DNA of 64,000 nucleotides from Mucilaginibacter sp. OK268. GTDB taxonomy: Bacteria; Bacteroidota; Bacteroidia; Sphingobacteriales; Sphingobacteriaceae. The position numbers and the translations under genes were made by a program. Under the pieces are notes generated by a model, which saw only the letters and a program-made list of their open reading frames with translations, had not been told where the DNA came from and made no database searches. Position 1 is the first letter of the stretch. Each line of letters begins with the position of its first letter. This document shows positions 1-7,213 of this stretch, in pieces. The stretch is from positions 124,001 to 188,000 of the forward strand of contig NZ_FNJV01000006.1 of the NCBI RefSeq assembly GCF_900103125.1, given 5' to 3'.

Positions 1-1709
1 CGGATGAGTCTGTATATTGGGGCTCTGAAACTACCTGGTTAGGTGGCGATCTGCGCTATGCACATGGTTCACATGGTGTGCAAGAGGGCCATGGTGTATT
101 GGTATCTGACGATGATGCTAATGGCGATATCCACTCCCGCAACCTCGAAAAACCGCTTGCAGCTGTGCAAATGGGTTTGATCTACGTAAACCCGGAAGGT
201 CCTGATGGTAATCCTGATCCCGTTGCCGCCGCTAAAGACATCCGCGATACTTTTGGCCGCATGGCCATGAACGATGAGGAAACAGTTGCATTAATAGCCG
301 GCGGCCACAGCTTTGGCAAAACTCACGGTGCTGCATCTGCCGACAATGTAGGCAAAGAGCCTGAAGCTGCCGGCATTGAATCGCAAGGCTTCGGCTGGAA
401 CAACAGCTATGGTTCTGGCAAAGGTGCCGACGCGATTACCAGTGGGCTGGAAGTAATATGGACAAAAACACCGACCCAATGGAGCAATAATTTTTTTGAA
501 AACCTGTTTGGCTTTGAATGGCAACTGACAAAAAGCCCTGCTGGTGCGCACCAATGGGTAGCTAAAGATGCAGAAGCTACTATTCCTGACGCGTACGATA
601 GCTCAAAAAAGCATCGCCCGGCCATGTTGACTACCGATCTTGCTTTAAGGTTTGATCCGGCTTACGAAAAAGTATCAAGACGCTTTCTGGAAAATCCGGA
701 TGAATTTGCCGATGCTTTTGCGCGTGCATGGTTTAAATTAACACACCGCGATATGGGGCCACGCGAACGTTATCTGGGTCCTGATGTACCACAGGAAGAA
801 CTACTTTGGCAGGATCCTATCCCCGCCGTTAACCATGCATTGATAGCTGAAAGCGATGTTACAGCTTTAAAAGCAAAAGTATTAGCATCGGGTTTAAGCG
901 TATCTGAGCTGGTTTCCACAGCATGGGGCTCAGCTTCTACCTTCCGTGGTTCTGATAAGCGCGGTGGTGCCAATGGCGCCCGCATTCGCCTGGCTCCGCA
1001 AAAATACTGGCAGGTAAATAATCCGTCGCAATTGCAAAACGTATTGAGCGTACTCGAGGGTATTCAAAAAGAGTTTAATGCAGCGCAAGCTGATGGGAAA
1101 AAAGTTTCGCTGGCTGATCTGATCGTTTTGGCTGGTAGTGCAGCGGTTGAAAAAGCAGCTAAAGATGCGGGTCACAACATTACGGTTCCTTTTACACCTG
1201 GCCGTGCAGATGCCTCGCAGGAACAAACCGATGTAGAATCGTTCGGTTACCTGGAGCCCGCTGCTGACGGTTTCCGCAACTATCGCAAAACAAAAGCTCC
1301 CGTATCTACCGAAGAATTACTGATAGATAAAGCACATTTGCTTACACTTACTGCACCTGAGTTAACCGTATTGTTAGGTGGCTTGCGCGTGTTGAATATC
1401 AATTTTGATGGTTCTAAACATGGTGTTTTCACATCACGCCCGGGTGTGCTTACTAACGATTTCTTTGTAAACCTGCTCGATATGAACACTGCATGGAAAG
1501 CAGTATCAGCCGATAAGGAACTCTATGAAGGCAGCAATCGCTCCACCGGTGAAGTAAAATGGACAGGTACCCGCGCTGATCTTGTATTAGGATCCAACTC
1601 CGAATTGAGGGCTGTTGCCGAACTATACGCAGGCTCCGATGCCCAGGACAAATTTGTGAAGGATTTTATACAAGCCTGGACTAAGGTGATGAACCTGGAC
1701 CGTTTTTAA
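1..1709 (+). CDS. katG: catalase-peroxidase, 3' part
   Basis: Bifunctional haem catalase-peroxidase that removes hydrogen peroxide. The gene runs off the left edge: the frame is open from base 3 and already reads KatG sequence there (WGSETTWLGGDLRYAHGSHG). The N-terminal part with the distal Arg-Trp-His is outside the window. Visible hallmarks are YVNPEGPDGNPDP, which holds the Tyr of the Met-Tyr-Trp adduct. Next is MAMNDEETVALIAGGHSFGK, where the first Met is the adduct Met and the His of GGH is the proximal haem ligand. Then come AITSGLEVIWT, the THRDMGP segment and a full C-terminal peroxidase-like domain. The apparent GTG start at base 78 is internal. A strong hairpin terminator follows about 90 bases after the stop, so this is the last gene of its transcript. 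Confidence 0.97.
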   Translation, partial: DESVYWGSETTWLGGDLRYAHGSHGVQEGHGVLVSDDDANGDIHSRNLEKPLAAVQMGLIYVNPEGPDGNPDPVAAAKDIRDTFGRMAMNDEETVALIAGGHSFGKTHGAASADNVGKEPEAAGIESQGFGWNNSYGSGKGADAITSGLEVIWTKTPTQWSNNFFENLFGFEWQLTKSPAGAHQWVAKDAEATIPDAYDSSKKHRPAMLTTDLALRFDPAYEKVSRRFLENPDEFADAFARAWFKLTHRDMGPRERYLGPDVPQEELLWQDPIPAVNHALIAESDVTALKAKVLASGLSVSELVSTAWGSASTFRGSDKRGGANGARIRLAPQKYWQVNNPSQLQNVLSVLEGIQKEFNAAQADGKKVSLADLIVLAGSAAVEKAAKDAGHNITVPFTPGRADASQEQTDVESFGYLEPAADGFRNYRKTKAPVSTEELLIDKAHLLTLTAPELTVLLGGLRVLNINFDGSKHGVFTSRPGVLTNDFFVNLLDMNTAWKAVSADKELYEGSNRSTGEVKWTGTRADLVLGSNSELRAVAELYAGSDAQDKFVKDFIQAWTKVMNLDRF

Positions 1710-1796
1710 ATTAGTTTGATGTAAATCACCTTATGTTTTTTCTTTTGATCCGTTAATGGATCAGACAGATGGACAAAGATTATGTGGTTATTCTAA

Positions 1797-1826
1797 AAAG
1801 GCACCGTATCACGGTGCCTTTTTTAT
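1797..1826 (+). terminator. terminator after katG
   Basis: Perfect 8-bp stem GGCACCGT / ACGGTGCC with a 3-nt loop, preceded by an A-run and followed by TTTTTT. This is a classical intrinsic terminator and could work in both directions. Confidence 0.85.
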
Positions 1827-1910
1827 TGATCTGAAGAGCACCTGATTGAATTATCGCCATATTGGTCAGAGAAATTGGCTACTCTTTTATTGAAAAATGA
1901 TGGCTCAGCT

Positions 1911-2111
1911 ATGAAGATCACGGCATTGCATAGAATAGTCAAATACATCAAACCAGATATTTATTTGAAAAAACATATTGCCATCAAGATTACTTATCTG
2001 ACCTGCGAGGTAAAAGAAGGTAAGTACAGCACTTATAATGATATTTATAACCTCGATAAGAGTCTGGAGATGGCTTTGTATGGTGTAGATCAGCCCTTGG
2101 GTATGCGATAG
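1911..2111 (+). CDS. small hypothetical protein
   Basis: A 66-residue ORF from ATG 1911; a TTG at 1875 would add 12 residues. It is basic at the start (KITALHRIVKYIKPDIYLKK) and shows no signal peptide, membrane segment or recognised motif. It stands alone between the katG terminator and a gene on the other strand, and no clear promoter was seen. It may be a real small protein or the remnant of a longer gene. Function unknown. Confidence 0.3.
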   Translation: MKITALHRIVKYIKPDIYLKKHIAIKITYLTCEVKEGKYSTYNDIYNLDKSLEMALYGVDQPLGMR

Positions 2112-2142
2112 TGAAATTGATTATGGGGATGATAAGATAAGA

Positions 2143-2421
2143 CTATGCTTCAAGAGTGATCCGGTAAAAATGCTTATTATAACGCTGAGATATTTTTTCA
2201 ATAAGACCAGCTTCCACTAATTTTTTCAATCTGGTATTGAATGAACTGATGCTCATGTTACTCCCTTGATCCTTCATCCCAAACCAAAGTGTTTCCGCAT
2301 CTTTTGCCTCGTTAACACTCTTTATATATTCGAGTATTTGGGTATTTATACGATCCCAGTTTTCCTGCTGGTTGGTAATTCGAGATTTAGAAGACCTGTA
2401 TTGGGGGGTGACCATCATCAT
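2143..2421 (-). CDS. small winged-helix DNA-binding protein
   Basis: A 92-residue protein that reads as a single winged helix-turn-helix. The central part (ILEYIKSVNEAKDAETLWFG, then MSISSFNTRLKKLVEAGLIE, then KHFYRITLEA) has the helix, recognition helix and beta-wing order of small MarR/ArsR-like regulators. There is no ligand-binding or metal-binding domain and no cysteine pair. The start MMMVT is the only ATG cluster upstream of the domain. It lies just upstream of the thioredoxin/ApbE operon on the opposite strand, so regulation of that operon is possible but unproven. Family assignment is by fold pattern only. Confidence 0.55.
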   Translation of the reverse strand: MMMVTPQYRSSKSRITNQQENWDRINTQILEYIKSVNEAKDAETLWFGMKDQGSNMSISSFNTRLKKLVEAGLIEKISQRYNKHFYRITLEA

Positions 2422-2763
2422 TTTAAATTGTTTGTCCCACGATTAATTGATCAAAAATCGCATACTCTGGCAATTTAGAGTACAAATTTGAAGTAAATCT
2501 GAAGTTGTGTCTCGCCGATATGTTTCATATAGCAGTTTCAAATCAACTAAAGATAATTCCTTACCTGGTTTTGGCCGGTTAGTTATATTTTATAATCTAA
2601 ATGACGGATGAATCTTGTTAAAATCTGTTAAACGAAGGCAATTTCATGCCAACTACAGAATCTCCTGATATTATTGTTCCTGATGGTGATATACAGGCTT
2701 CCGGCGTATCAAACTACTTTAACAGGAACATCGCTGAGAAGCCCCTCTTAAAAACAGATAAAA
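2422..2763. other. intergenic gap before the redox operon
   Basis: About 340 bases between the divergent winged-helix gene and the thioredoxin-like gene. It is AT-rich. No TAnnTTTG box was found at a sensible distance from 2764. An overlapping 61-codon ORF from 2646 runs into the thioredoxin gene in another frame and looks spurious. The promoters of both neighbours should lie here. Confidence 0.4.
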
Positions 2764-3201
2764 ATGAAACTATTAACTGTCTTTCTTTTCCTACTTACAA
2801 GCAATCTCCCTACATGGCTTGGCGATTTTAACAAGGCTCAAACTGAAGCGGCAGCAGCACATAAACTAATCCTGATTAATTTCTCCGGATCCGATTGGTG
2901 TGGCCCATGCATAAGATTGAGGAAGGAAATCCTGGAATCGGAAAAATTCAATGATTTTGCCATAGATCACCTGGTGTTGGTTCGTGCCGATTTTCCCAGG
3001 CAAAAGAAAAATCAATTGAGCAAAGAACAGGTAAAACTGAACGAAACCCTGGCAGATAAATATAACCCCGATGGTAAGTTCCCTTTTACCCTGCTGGTTG
3101 ATGAGCGTGGTAAAGTATTAAAAGAATGGGATGGATATCCCGATGAAACTGCCGATCAGTTCATAAATCAAATCAAACCTTTTGCAAATGCCAGTCATTG
3201 A
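2764..3201 (+). CDS. secreted thioredoxin-like protein
   Basis: A 145-residue thioredoxin-fold protein, first gene of a four-gene operon. Residues 1-20 form a short hydrophobic export signal (KLLTVFLFLLTSNLPTWL). The active site is WCGPC in the context FSGSDWCGPCIRL. Later come KFPFTLLVDERGKVL with the usual cis-Pro before T, and a closing helix. The FSGSDWC context resembles DsbD-gamma or thiol-disulfide families more than cytosolic TrxA. It probably acts in the periplasm, reducing or oxidising cysteines of a partner. The obvious candidate is the Gly-Cys-Gly-Cys tail of the lipoprotein two genes downstream (inference). The 3' end overlaps the start of the ApbE gene by 14 bases, which implies translational coupling. 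Confidence 0.85.
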   Translation: MKLLTVFLFLLTSNLPTWLGDFNKAQTEAAAAHKLILINFSGSDWCGPCIRLRKEILESEKFNDFAIDHLVLVRADFPRQKKNQLSKEQVKLNETLADKYNPDGKFPFTLLVDERGKVLKEWDGYPDETADQFINQIKPFANASH

Positions 3202-4144
3202 AACTACAGAAAAAATAACAACCGTTCACAAGCGGATACTGAAGCTGATGGGCAATCGCTTCGAGATCAGCGTCGTGAGTGATGATATTGATTGGGCAAA
3301 TAGCCGTATTGATATGGCTGTTGCCGAGATAAGCCGGATCGAAAAATTGCTAACTACTTTCAGAGATGATAGCCAAACCAACCAGATCAATGCGGCCGCA
3401 GGTATTCGCCCGGTAAAGGTTGATCAGGAAGTTTACCAGTTGATAGAGCGTTCGCTGAAAATATCTGAGCTTACTCAAGGAGCATTTGATATTACTTATG
3501 GATCTATCGATAAAGGCCTCTGGAATTTTGATGTTAACATGAAAAACTTACCAGATACAGAAACAGCTCGTGAAGCAGTACGCCTGATCAATTACAAAAA
3601 TGTAATTATGGATGCCGGGAATACCACCGTTATGCTCAAGGAAGAAGGTATGCGGATTGGTTTTGGAGGAATAGGGAAGGGCTATGCGGCTGATCGCGCT
3701 AAAGCTGTACTGCAGCTAAACGGGGTAAGTAGCGGGATAGTGAACGCGGCTGGCGATTTGATCACCTGGGGAACACAGCCTAATGGTAATCCCTGGACGA
3801 TTGCTATTGCTGACCCGGATAAGCAGATGACACCGTTTTCTACACTCAATATCAGTAATATGGCCATTGCAACATCTGGTAATTATGAGAAGTATGCCAT
3901 TATCAACGGCAAAAAATATTCCCACACCATCGATCCCAAAACTGGTTTTCCGGTAAGCGGGATTAAGAGTGTAAGCATTATTTGCCCCAGTGCTGAATTT
4001 GCCGACGCCATGGCCACACCCGTAACCGTTATGGGGGTTCATGTAGGTCTTGATCTGGTAAACCAACTACAACAACTCGCTTGCGTCATTATTGATGACG
4101 ATAACCGTCTTTACACTTCCAGAAACATAAACGTTAAAAATTAG
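3188..4144 (+). CDS. apbE: FAD:protein FMN transferase (ApbE family)
   Basis: ApbE enzymes transfer FMN from FAD onto Ser/Thr of target proteins using Mg2+. Recognisable blocks are GAFDITYGSIDKGLWNF, FGGIGKGYAADRAKAVL, GIVNAAGDLITWG, ATSGNYEKYAIINGKKYSHT followed by IDPKTGFPVSG, and FADAMATPVTVMG, which holds the metal-binding Asp. The set is complete, so the enzyme should be active. ATG 3188 is preferred over the TTG at 3182; both lie inside the end of the thioredoxin gene. Oddly, no signal peptide or lipobox is visible at the N-terminus, whereas many ApbE proteins are exported lipoproteins. Either the protein acts in the cytoplasm before export of its substrate or the start is misjudged. 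The small lipoprotein gene begins 3 bases after its stop. Confidence 0.92.
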   Translation: MPVIETTEKITTVHKRILKLMGNRFEISVVSDDIDWANSRIDMAVAEISRIEKLLTTFRDDSQTNQINAAAGIRPVKVDQEVYQLIERSLKISELTQGAFDITYGSIDKGLWNFDVNMKNLPDTETAREAVRLINYKNVIMDAGNTTVMLKEEGMRIGFGGIGKGYAADRAKAVLQLNGVSSGIVNAAGDLITWGTQPNGNPWTIAIADPDKQMTPFSTLNISNMAIATSGNYEKYAIINGKKYSHTIDPKTGFPVSGIKSVSIICPSAEFADAMATPVTVMGVHVGLDLVNQLQQLACVIIDDDNRLYTSRNINVKN

Positions 4145-4147
4145 CAC

Positions 4148-4375
4148 ATGAAAAAGTTACCCCTGATTAAATTATTGCTGGTTGGCAGTATACCGGCTCT
4201 TGGATTAAGCTCATGTTCATCAGTAAAAGCATATCAAAAGAACAGGTTAAACGACGCGGAGATGGAACTTTCTGCCCGTAAGTCGCAAAAGTTTGAACAA
4301 AGTTTTCAATTATATCGCGAAGGTGGTTCTGGGGCTAATGGTGGAAAAAGCGGCGGCGGCTGTGGATGTAACTAA
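4148..4375 (+). CDS. DUF4266 mini-lipoprotein with GGGCGCN tail
   Basis: A 75-residue lipoprotein. Residues 1-22 are a signal sequence with lipobox LSS-C, so Cys23 should be lipidated, leaving a mature chain of about 53 residues. A charged helix (DAEMELSARKSQKFEQSFQLY, roughly residues 36-56) is followed by a glycine-rich tail that ends in Cys72-Gly-Cys74-Asn75. The length, helix and Cys-Gly-Cys-Asn end fit the DUF4266 family, which I recall next to ApbE and DUF3570 genes. Residues 58-64 (EGGSGAN) loosely resemble the ApbE target motif D-x-x-S/T-G-A-S/T, but with Glu for Asp and Asn at the acceptor position. Its role is unknown; metal binding or carrying a redox modification are inferences. 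Confidence 0.85.
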   Translation: MKKLPLIKLLLVGSIPALGLSSCSSVKAYQKNRLNDAEMELSARKSQKFEQSFQLYREGGSGANGGKSGGGCGCN

Positions 4376-4390
4376 AACCGGGTTACTTAT

Positions 4391-5614
4391 ATGAGAAAAA
4401 TATACCTATGTGTTGCTGCCCTATATTTAGGGATAGTCATTTCACATGCGCAAACCAAAACATTACCGGTTAAGGACAGCAGTAACTATGAAGCCCGCAA
4501 ACTTAAAATTGAAGAGATCAACATCATCTCGGCTTACTATCACCAGGATGGCAATAATTCGGCGGTTACCGGTGGTATTGGTACCGAAAAGCTGACCGAC
4601 TTTGCCAATACCTTTGATCTGCAGTTATCAAAATATGGCGCCAGCGGAAAAAAGCACACTTTTACATTTGAACTGGGGGTAGATCATTATACTTCAGCTT
4701 CTTCGGATAAAATTGATCCGAACAGTATCTCCTCGGCCTCCAGGCAGGATACCCGTGTATATCCATCCCTGAACTGGACGGTTTCAAACGATAAAACAGG
4801 CAATGCTTTCGGACTAACAGGATCTTATTCGCATGAGTTCGATTATCAGTCTTTCGGCGGTGGAATAAATCTTACACGGGTGTCTAAAGATAAAAATACC
4901 CAGTTTGATTTTAAGGGCATGGTTTTCCTGGACACCTGGAAAGTGATATTGCCGGTTGAACTGCGACCGCCGGGCTACGGTTCAGGATCAGATCGTGAAG
5001 GTAGAGGACCGGTTGATCACAGTCCGCGTAATTCATTCAGTACTTCGTTCTCCCTGTCACAGGTGCTGACCTCACGGCTACAGGCCTTACTGATCATCGA
5101 GCCTTCCTATCAGCATGGCTTGCTGGCCACCAAATATCAACGCGATTATTTTACCGATGGATCTGAACGGGTAGAAAACCTGCCAGGCAGCAGGTATAAA
5201 CTCCCGATAGCGGTGCGGTTTAATTACTTCTTGGATGATCATTTTGTGATTAGGACATTTTACAGGTATTATATGGATAACTGGGGTATAAGGGCGCATA
5301 CAGCAGAAGTTGAAATACCTGTTAAGCTGACTTCATTTGTATCGGTGAGCCCTTATTACCGGTATAATAACCAACAGGGTACACGCTATTTTGCCCCGTA
5401 TGGCCAACATAACCCTTCGGATACCTATTACACCAGTGATTATGATCTGTCTACATTACATAGCAATTTTGTTGGTGCTAATATCAGATTGTCTCCACCA
5501 ACGGGGGTGTTTGGCTGGCAGCATTTCAATTCGCTGGAGATAAGGGCTGGCCACTACATGCGTTCTACAGGATTGAATTCAAATATTGTGACCCTGGCCA
5601 TGAAGTTCAAATAG
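4391..5614 (+). CDS. DUF3570 outer-membrane beta-barrel protein
   Basis: A 407-residue outer-membrane protein, last gene of the operon. An N-terminal signal peptide ends near SHAQ. The family signature follows directly: INIISAYYHQDGNNSAVTGG then GIGTEKLTDFANTFDLQL, diagnostic of DUF3570. The rest alternates aromatic and polar residues as in a barrel of many strands and ends in KFK rather than Phe. It starts 15 bases after the lipoprotein stop. The conserved neighbourhood suggests that it receives, exports or anchors the lipoprotein at the outer membrane, but no function can be read directly. A terminator hairpin follows. Confidence 0.88.
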   Translation: MRKIYLCVAALYLGIVISHAQTKTLPVKDSSNYEARKLKIEEINIISAYYHQDGNNSAVTGGIGTEKLTDFANTFDLQLSKYGASGKKHTFTFELGVDHYTSASSDKIDPNSISSASRQDTRVYPSLNWTVSNDKTGNAFGLTGSYSHEFDYQSFGGGINLTRVSKDKNTQFDFKGMVFLDTWKVILPVELRPPGYGSGSDREGRGPVDHSPRNSFSTSFSLSQVLTSRLQALLIIEPSYQHGLLATKYQRDYFTDGSERVENLPGSRYKLPIAVRFNYFLDDHFVIRTFYRYYMDNWGIRAHTAEVEIPVKLTSFVSVSPYYRYNNQQGTRYFAPYGQHNPSDTYYTSDYDLSTLHSNFVGANIRLSPPTGVFGWQHFNSLEIRAGHYMRSTGLNSNIVTLAMKFK

Positions 5615-5622
5615 ATAATCGG

Positions 5623-5660
5623 GTGATGATCGGGGCCGCTGTCCTGATCATCACTTTCTT
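5623..5660 (+). terminator. terminator after the DUF3570 gene
   Basis: A 12-bp stem (5623-5634 with 5643-5654, one G-T wobble) and 8-nt loop, followed by a T-rich TTTCTT. It closes the thioredoxin-ApbE-DUF4266-DUF3570 operon before the convergent cytochrome gene. Confidence 0.7.
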
Positions 5661-5688
5661 GCTGACTAAGTTGATCACCGGAGAATAA

Positions 5689-6366
5689 TTATTGATAGTT
5701 ACCTCCGCCGTTGATCATATCAGAAACAATACCCTTATTATCCTTGCGTTCTGCTATAAAAACACCGGCAAGGTGAACAAAAATAAAAGCAAGGATCAGA
5801 TACATACAAAAGCCATGAACTTCTTTAACGGTATGCCTGATAGACTTGAAAGGTGCTAACAGATCTTCAAACGCCAAAAATAAACCGGTTACAGCCATGG
5901 TTATAAGCAAAATATAAAACGCGGCATAAATTACTTTTACAGTAAGCTCATGTTTGGCAAGTTCTCTTTCCTTTTTTGAGGATTGGAATTGCCGGTACGC
6001 GCTTTTCATCTTACGAATGAATTTTTGATCGGCCAGTTGAAAAAACTCAAGAACTAAGCGGAATAAAAGTAAACCAACTAATACATACCCAAAATAGATA
6101 TGTATGTTCCAGACGCTATCGCCAAGCGCATGTGCAACTGAACCGGCCTGCTCGTCGCTTACCGTAGCACCAGCGTTCTTTAATTCATTTTTGATCAGGG
6201 CCGATACAGACCTTTCATCCGTGATAGTTGAATTGATCAGTACGGTAAGCAGTGAACCGCTGATAACGATGGTGTTGACCCAGTGCCATAGGCGTAGTGA
6301 GATCGAATATTTTTTAATATGTCTCGGATGTTGTGTATCCTGACGAACGGGTTCGATTATTGCCAT
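5689..6366 (-). CDS. cytochrome b561-type membrane protein
   Basis: A 225-residue membrane protein of the di-haem cytochrome b561 / Ni-Fe hydrogenase b-subunit fold. Four hydrophobic helices are visible at about residues 26-45, 88-109, 143-168 and 184-205. Candidate haem ligands sit in them: His28 (RLWHW), His89 (NIHIYFGY), His184 (EVHGF) and His198 (FVHLAG), the expected pairs. A soluble charged loop (residues 112-141) joins helices 2 and 3. Such proteins pass electrons between the quinone pool and extracytoplasmic partners. It is convergent with the ApbE/DUF3570 operon and divergent from the two-component genes, so it may be the membrane electron donor of that locus (inference). Confidence 0.85.
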   Translation of the reverse strand: MAIIEPVRQDTQHPRHIKKYSISLRLWHWVNTIVISGSLLTVLINSTITDERSVSALIKNELKNAGATVSDEQAGSVAHALGDSVWNIHIYFGYVLVGLLLFRLVLEFFQLADQKFIRKMKSAYRQFQSSKKERELAKHELTVKVIYAAFYILLITMAVTGLFLAFEDLLAPFKSIRHTVKEVHGFCMYLILAFIFVHLAGVFIAERKDNKGIVSDMINGGGNYQ

Positions 6367-6516
6367 ATTGGTTTTAAATAGTGCGACTGGGCATGCCTTT
6401 TTAATTGTTTGTAAATTACAACAAGAAAATGAAGTAAATCTGTACTTGTTGAGTTGCTTTCCTGTTTATATATCAACAAACCTTATAAGCTTCAGGTTAT
6501 CTTCAATTTTGATGAT

Positions 6517-6524
6517 TACATTTG
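6517..6524 (+). promoter_or_regulatory. -7 box before the response regulator gene
   Basis: TACATTTG matches the Bacteroidota -7 consensus TAnnTTTG. It ends 14 bases before the TTG start, so the leader would be only about 10 nt. No good -33 TTG was found. Confidence 0.5.
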
Positions 6525-6538
6525 AGTAAAAAGCAGCT

Positions 6539-7213
6539 TTGAAAATCCTGGTAATAGAAGACGAGCAAGGGTTACGCGAGAACATCACAAACTATTTAAA
6601 CGTGGATGGTAATATCTGTGAGAGTTGTAACGCACTGAATCCTGCACTACAGAAACTATCAGACTATGACTATGATTGTGTTTTGCTGGATATCGGACTA
6701 CCTGACGGAGAAGGTTTTGGTGTTCTGGAATACCTGCGAACCAATCAGAAGAACGAAGCAGTCCTAATTATTTCTGCCCGGAATTCCCTGGATGATAAAT
6801 TAAAAGGGCTGAATGTGGGTGCTGATGACTATTTGACCAAGCCTTTTCATTTAGCAGAACTCAAGGCCCGTCTGATGGCGGTTTTTCGCAGAAAGGCTTT
6901 AAATACTAACAATAAGCTGGTATTTAATGAAATATCCGTAGATGTACTTGGTCGGACGGTTGAAGTTAATGAAATTGCTATTATCCTGACCAGAAAGGAA
7001 TATGACATGTTACTGTATTTTATTGCCAACAAGGGTAAGGTTATCTCCAAAAATGCCATAGCCGAACATTTGTGGGGTGATGAGATGGATATGCATGATA
7101 ATTTTGATTTTATTTATACACACATCAAAAATCTCCGCAGAAAACTACTGGACGCGGGAGGCAAGGACTATTTAACTTCCATTTATGGCCTTGGTTATAA
7201 ATTTACAGGTTAA
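6539..7213 (+). CDS. OmpR-type response regulator
   Basis: A 224-residue response regulator. The receiver domain (residues 1-115) has the acidic pair in IEDE, the phospho-acceptor Asp51 (VLLDIGLPDG), Ser79 and Lys101 (LTKPF). The C-terminal OmpR/PhoB winged helix (about 125-224) includes LTRKEYDMLLYF and ends YLTSIYGLGYKFTG. The start is a TTG; no ATG precedes the KILVIEDE strand. Its stop overlaps the kinase ATG by one base, so the two are co-translated. Targets are not evident; the flanking redox genes are the natural suspects. Confidence 0.93.
   Translation: MKILVIEDEQGLRENITNYLNVDGNICESCNALNPALQKLSDYDYDCVLLDIGLPDGEGFGVLEYLRTNQKNEAVLIISARNSLDDKLKGLNVGADDYLTKPFHLAELKARLMAVFRRKALNTNNKLVFNEISVDVLGRTVEVNEIAIILTRKEYDMLLYFIANKGKVISKNAIAEHLWGDEMDMHDNFDFIYTHIKNLRRKLLDAGGKDYLTSIYGLGYKFTG

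Noticed and set aside
2646..2831. 61-codon ORF MPTTESPDIIVPDGDIQASG... ahead of the thioredoxin gene
   Set aside because: It runs 68 bases into the well-supported thioredoxin gene in another frame, has no motif and no promoter; it is probably leader sequence.
2764..5614. Ribosomally made peptide (RiPP) cluster reading of the Cys/Gly-tailed lipoprotein
   Set aside because: The small protein has a lipoprotein signal and no YcaO, radical SAM or lanthionine enzymes are nearby; ApbE context fits a redox role better, though a modified tail is not excluded.
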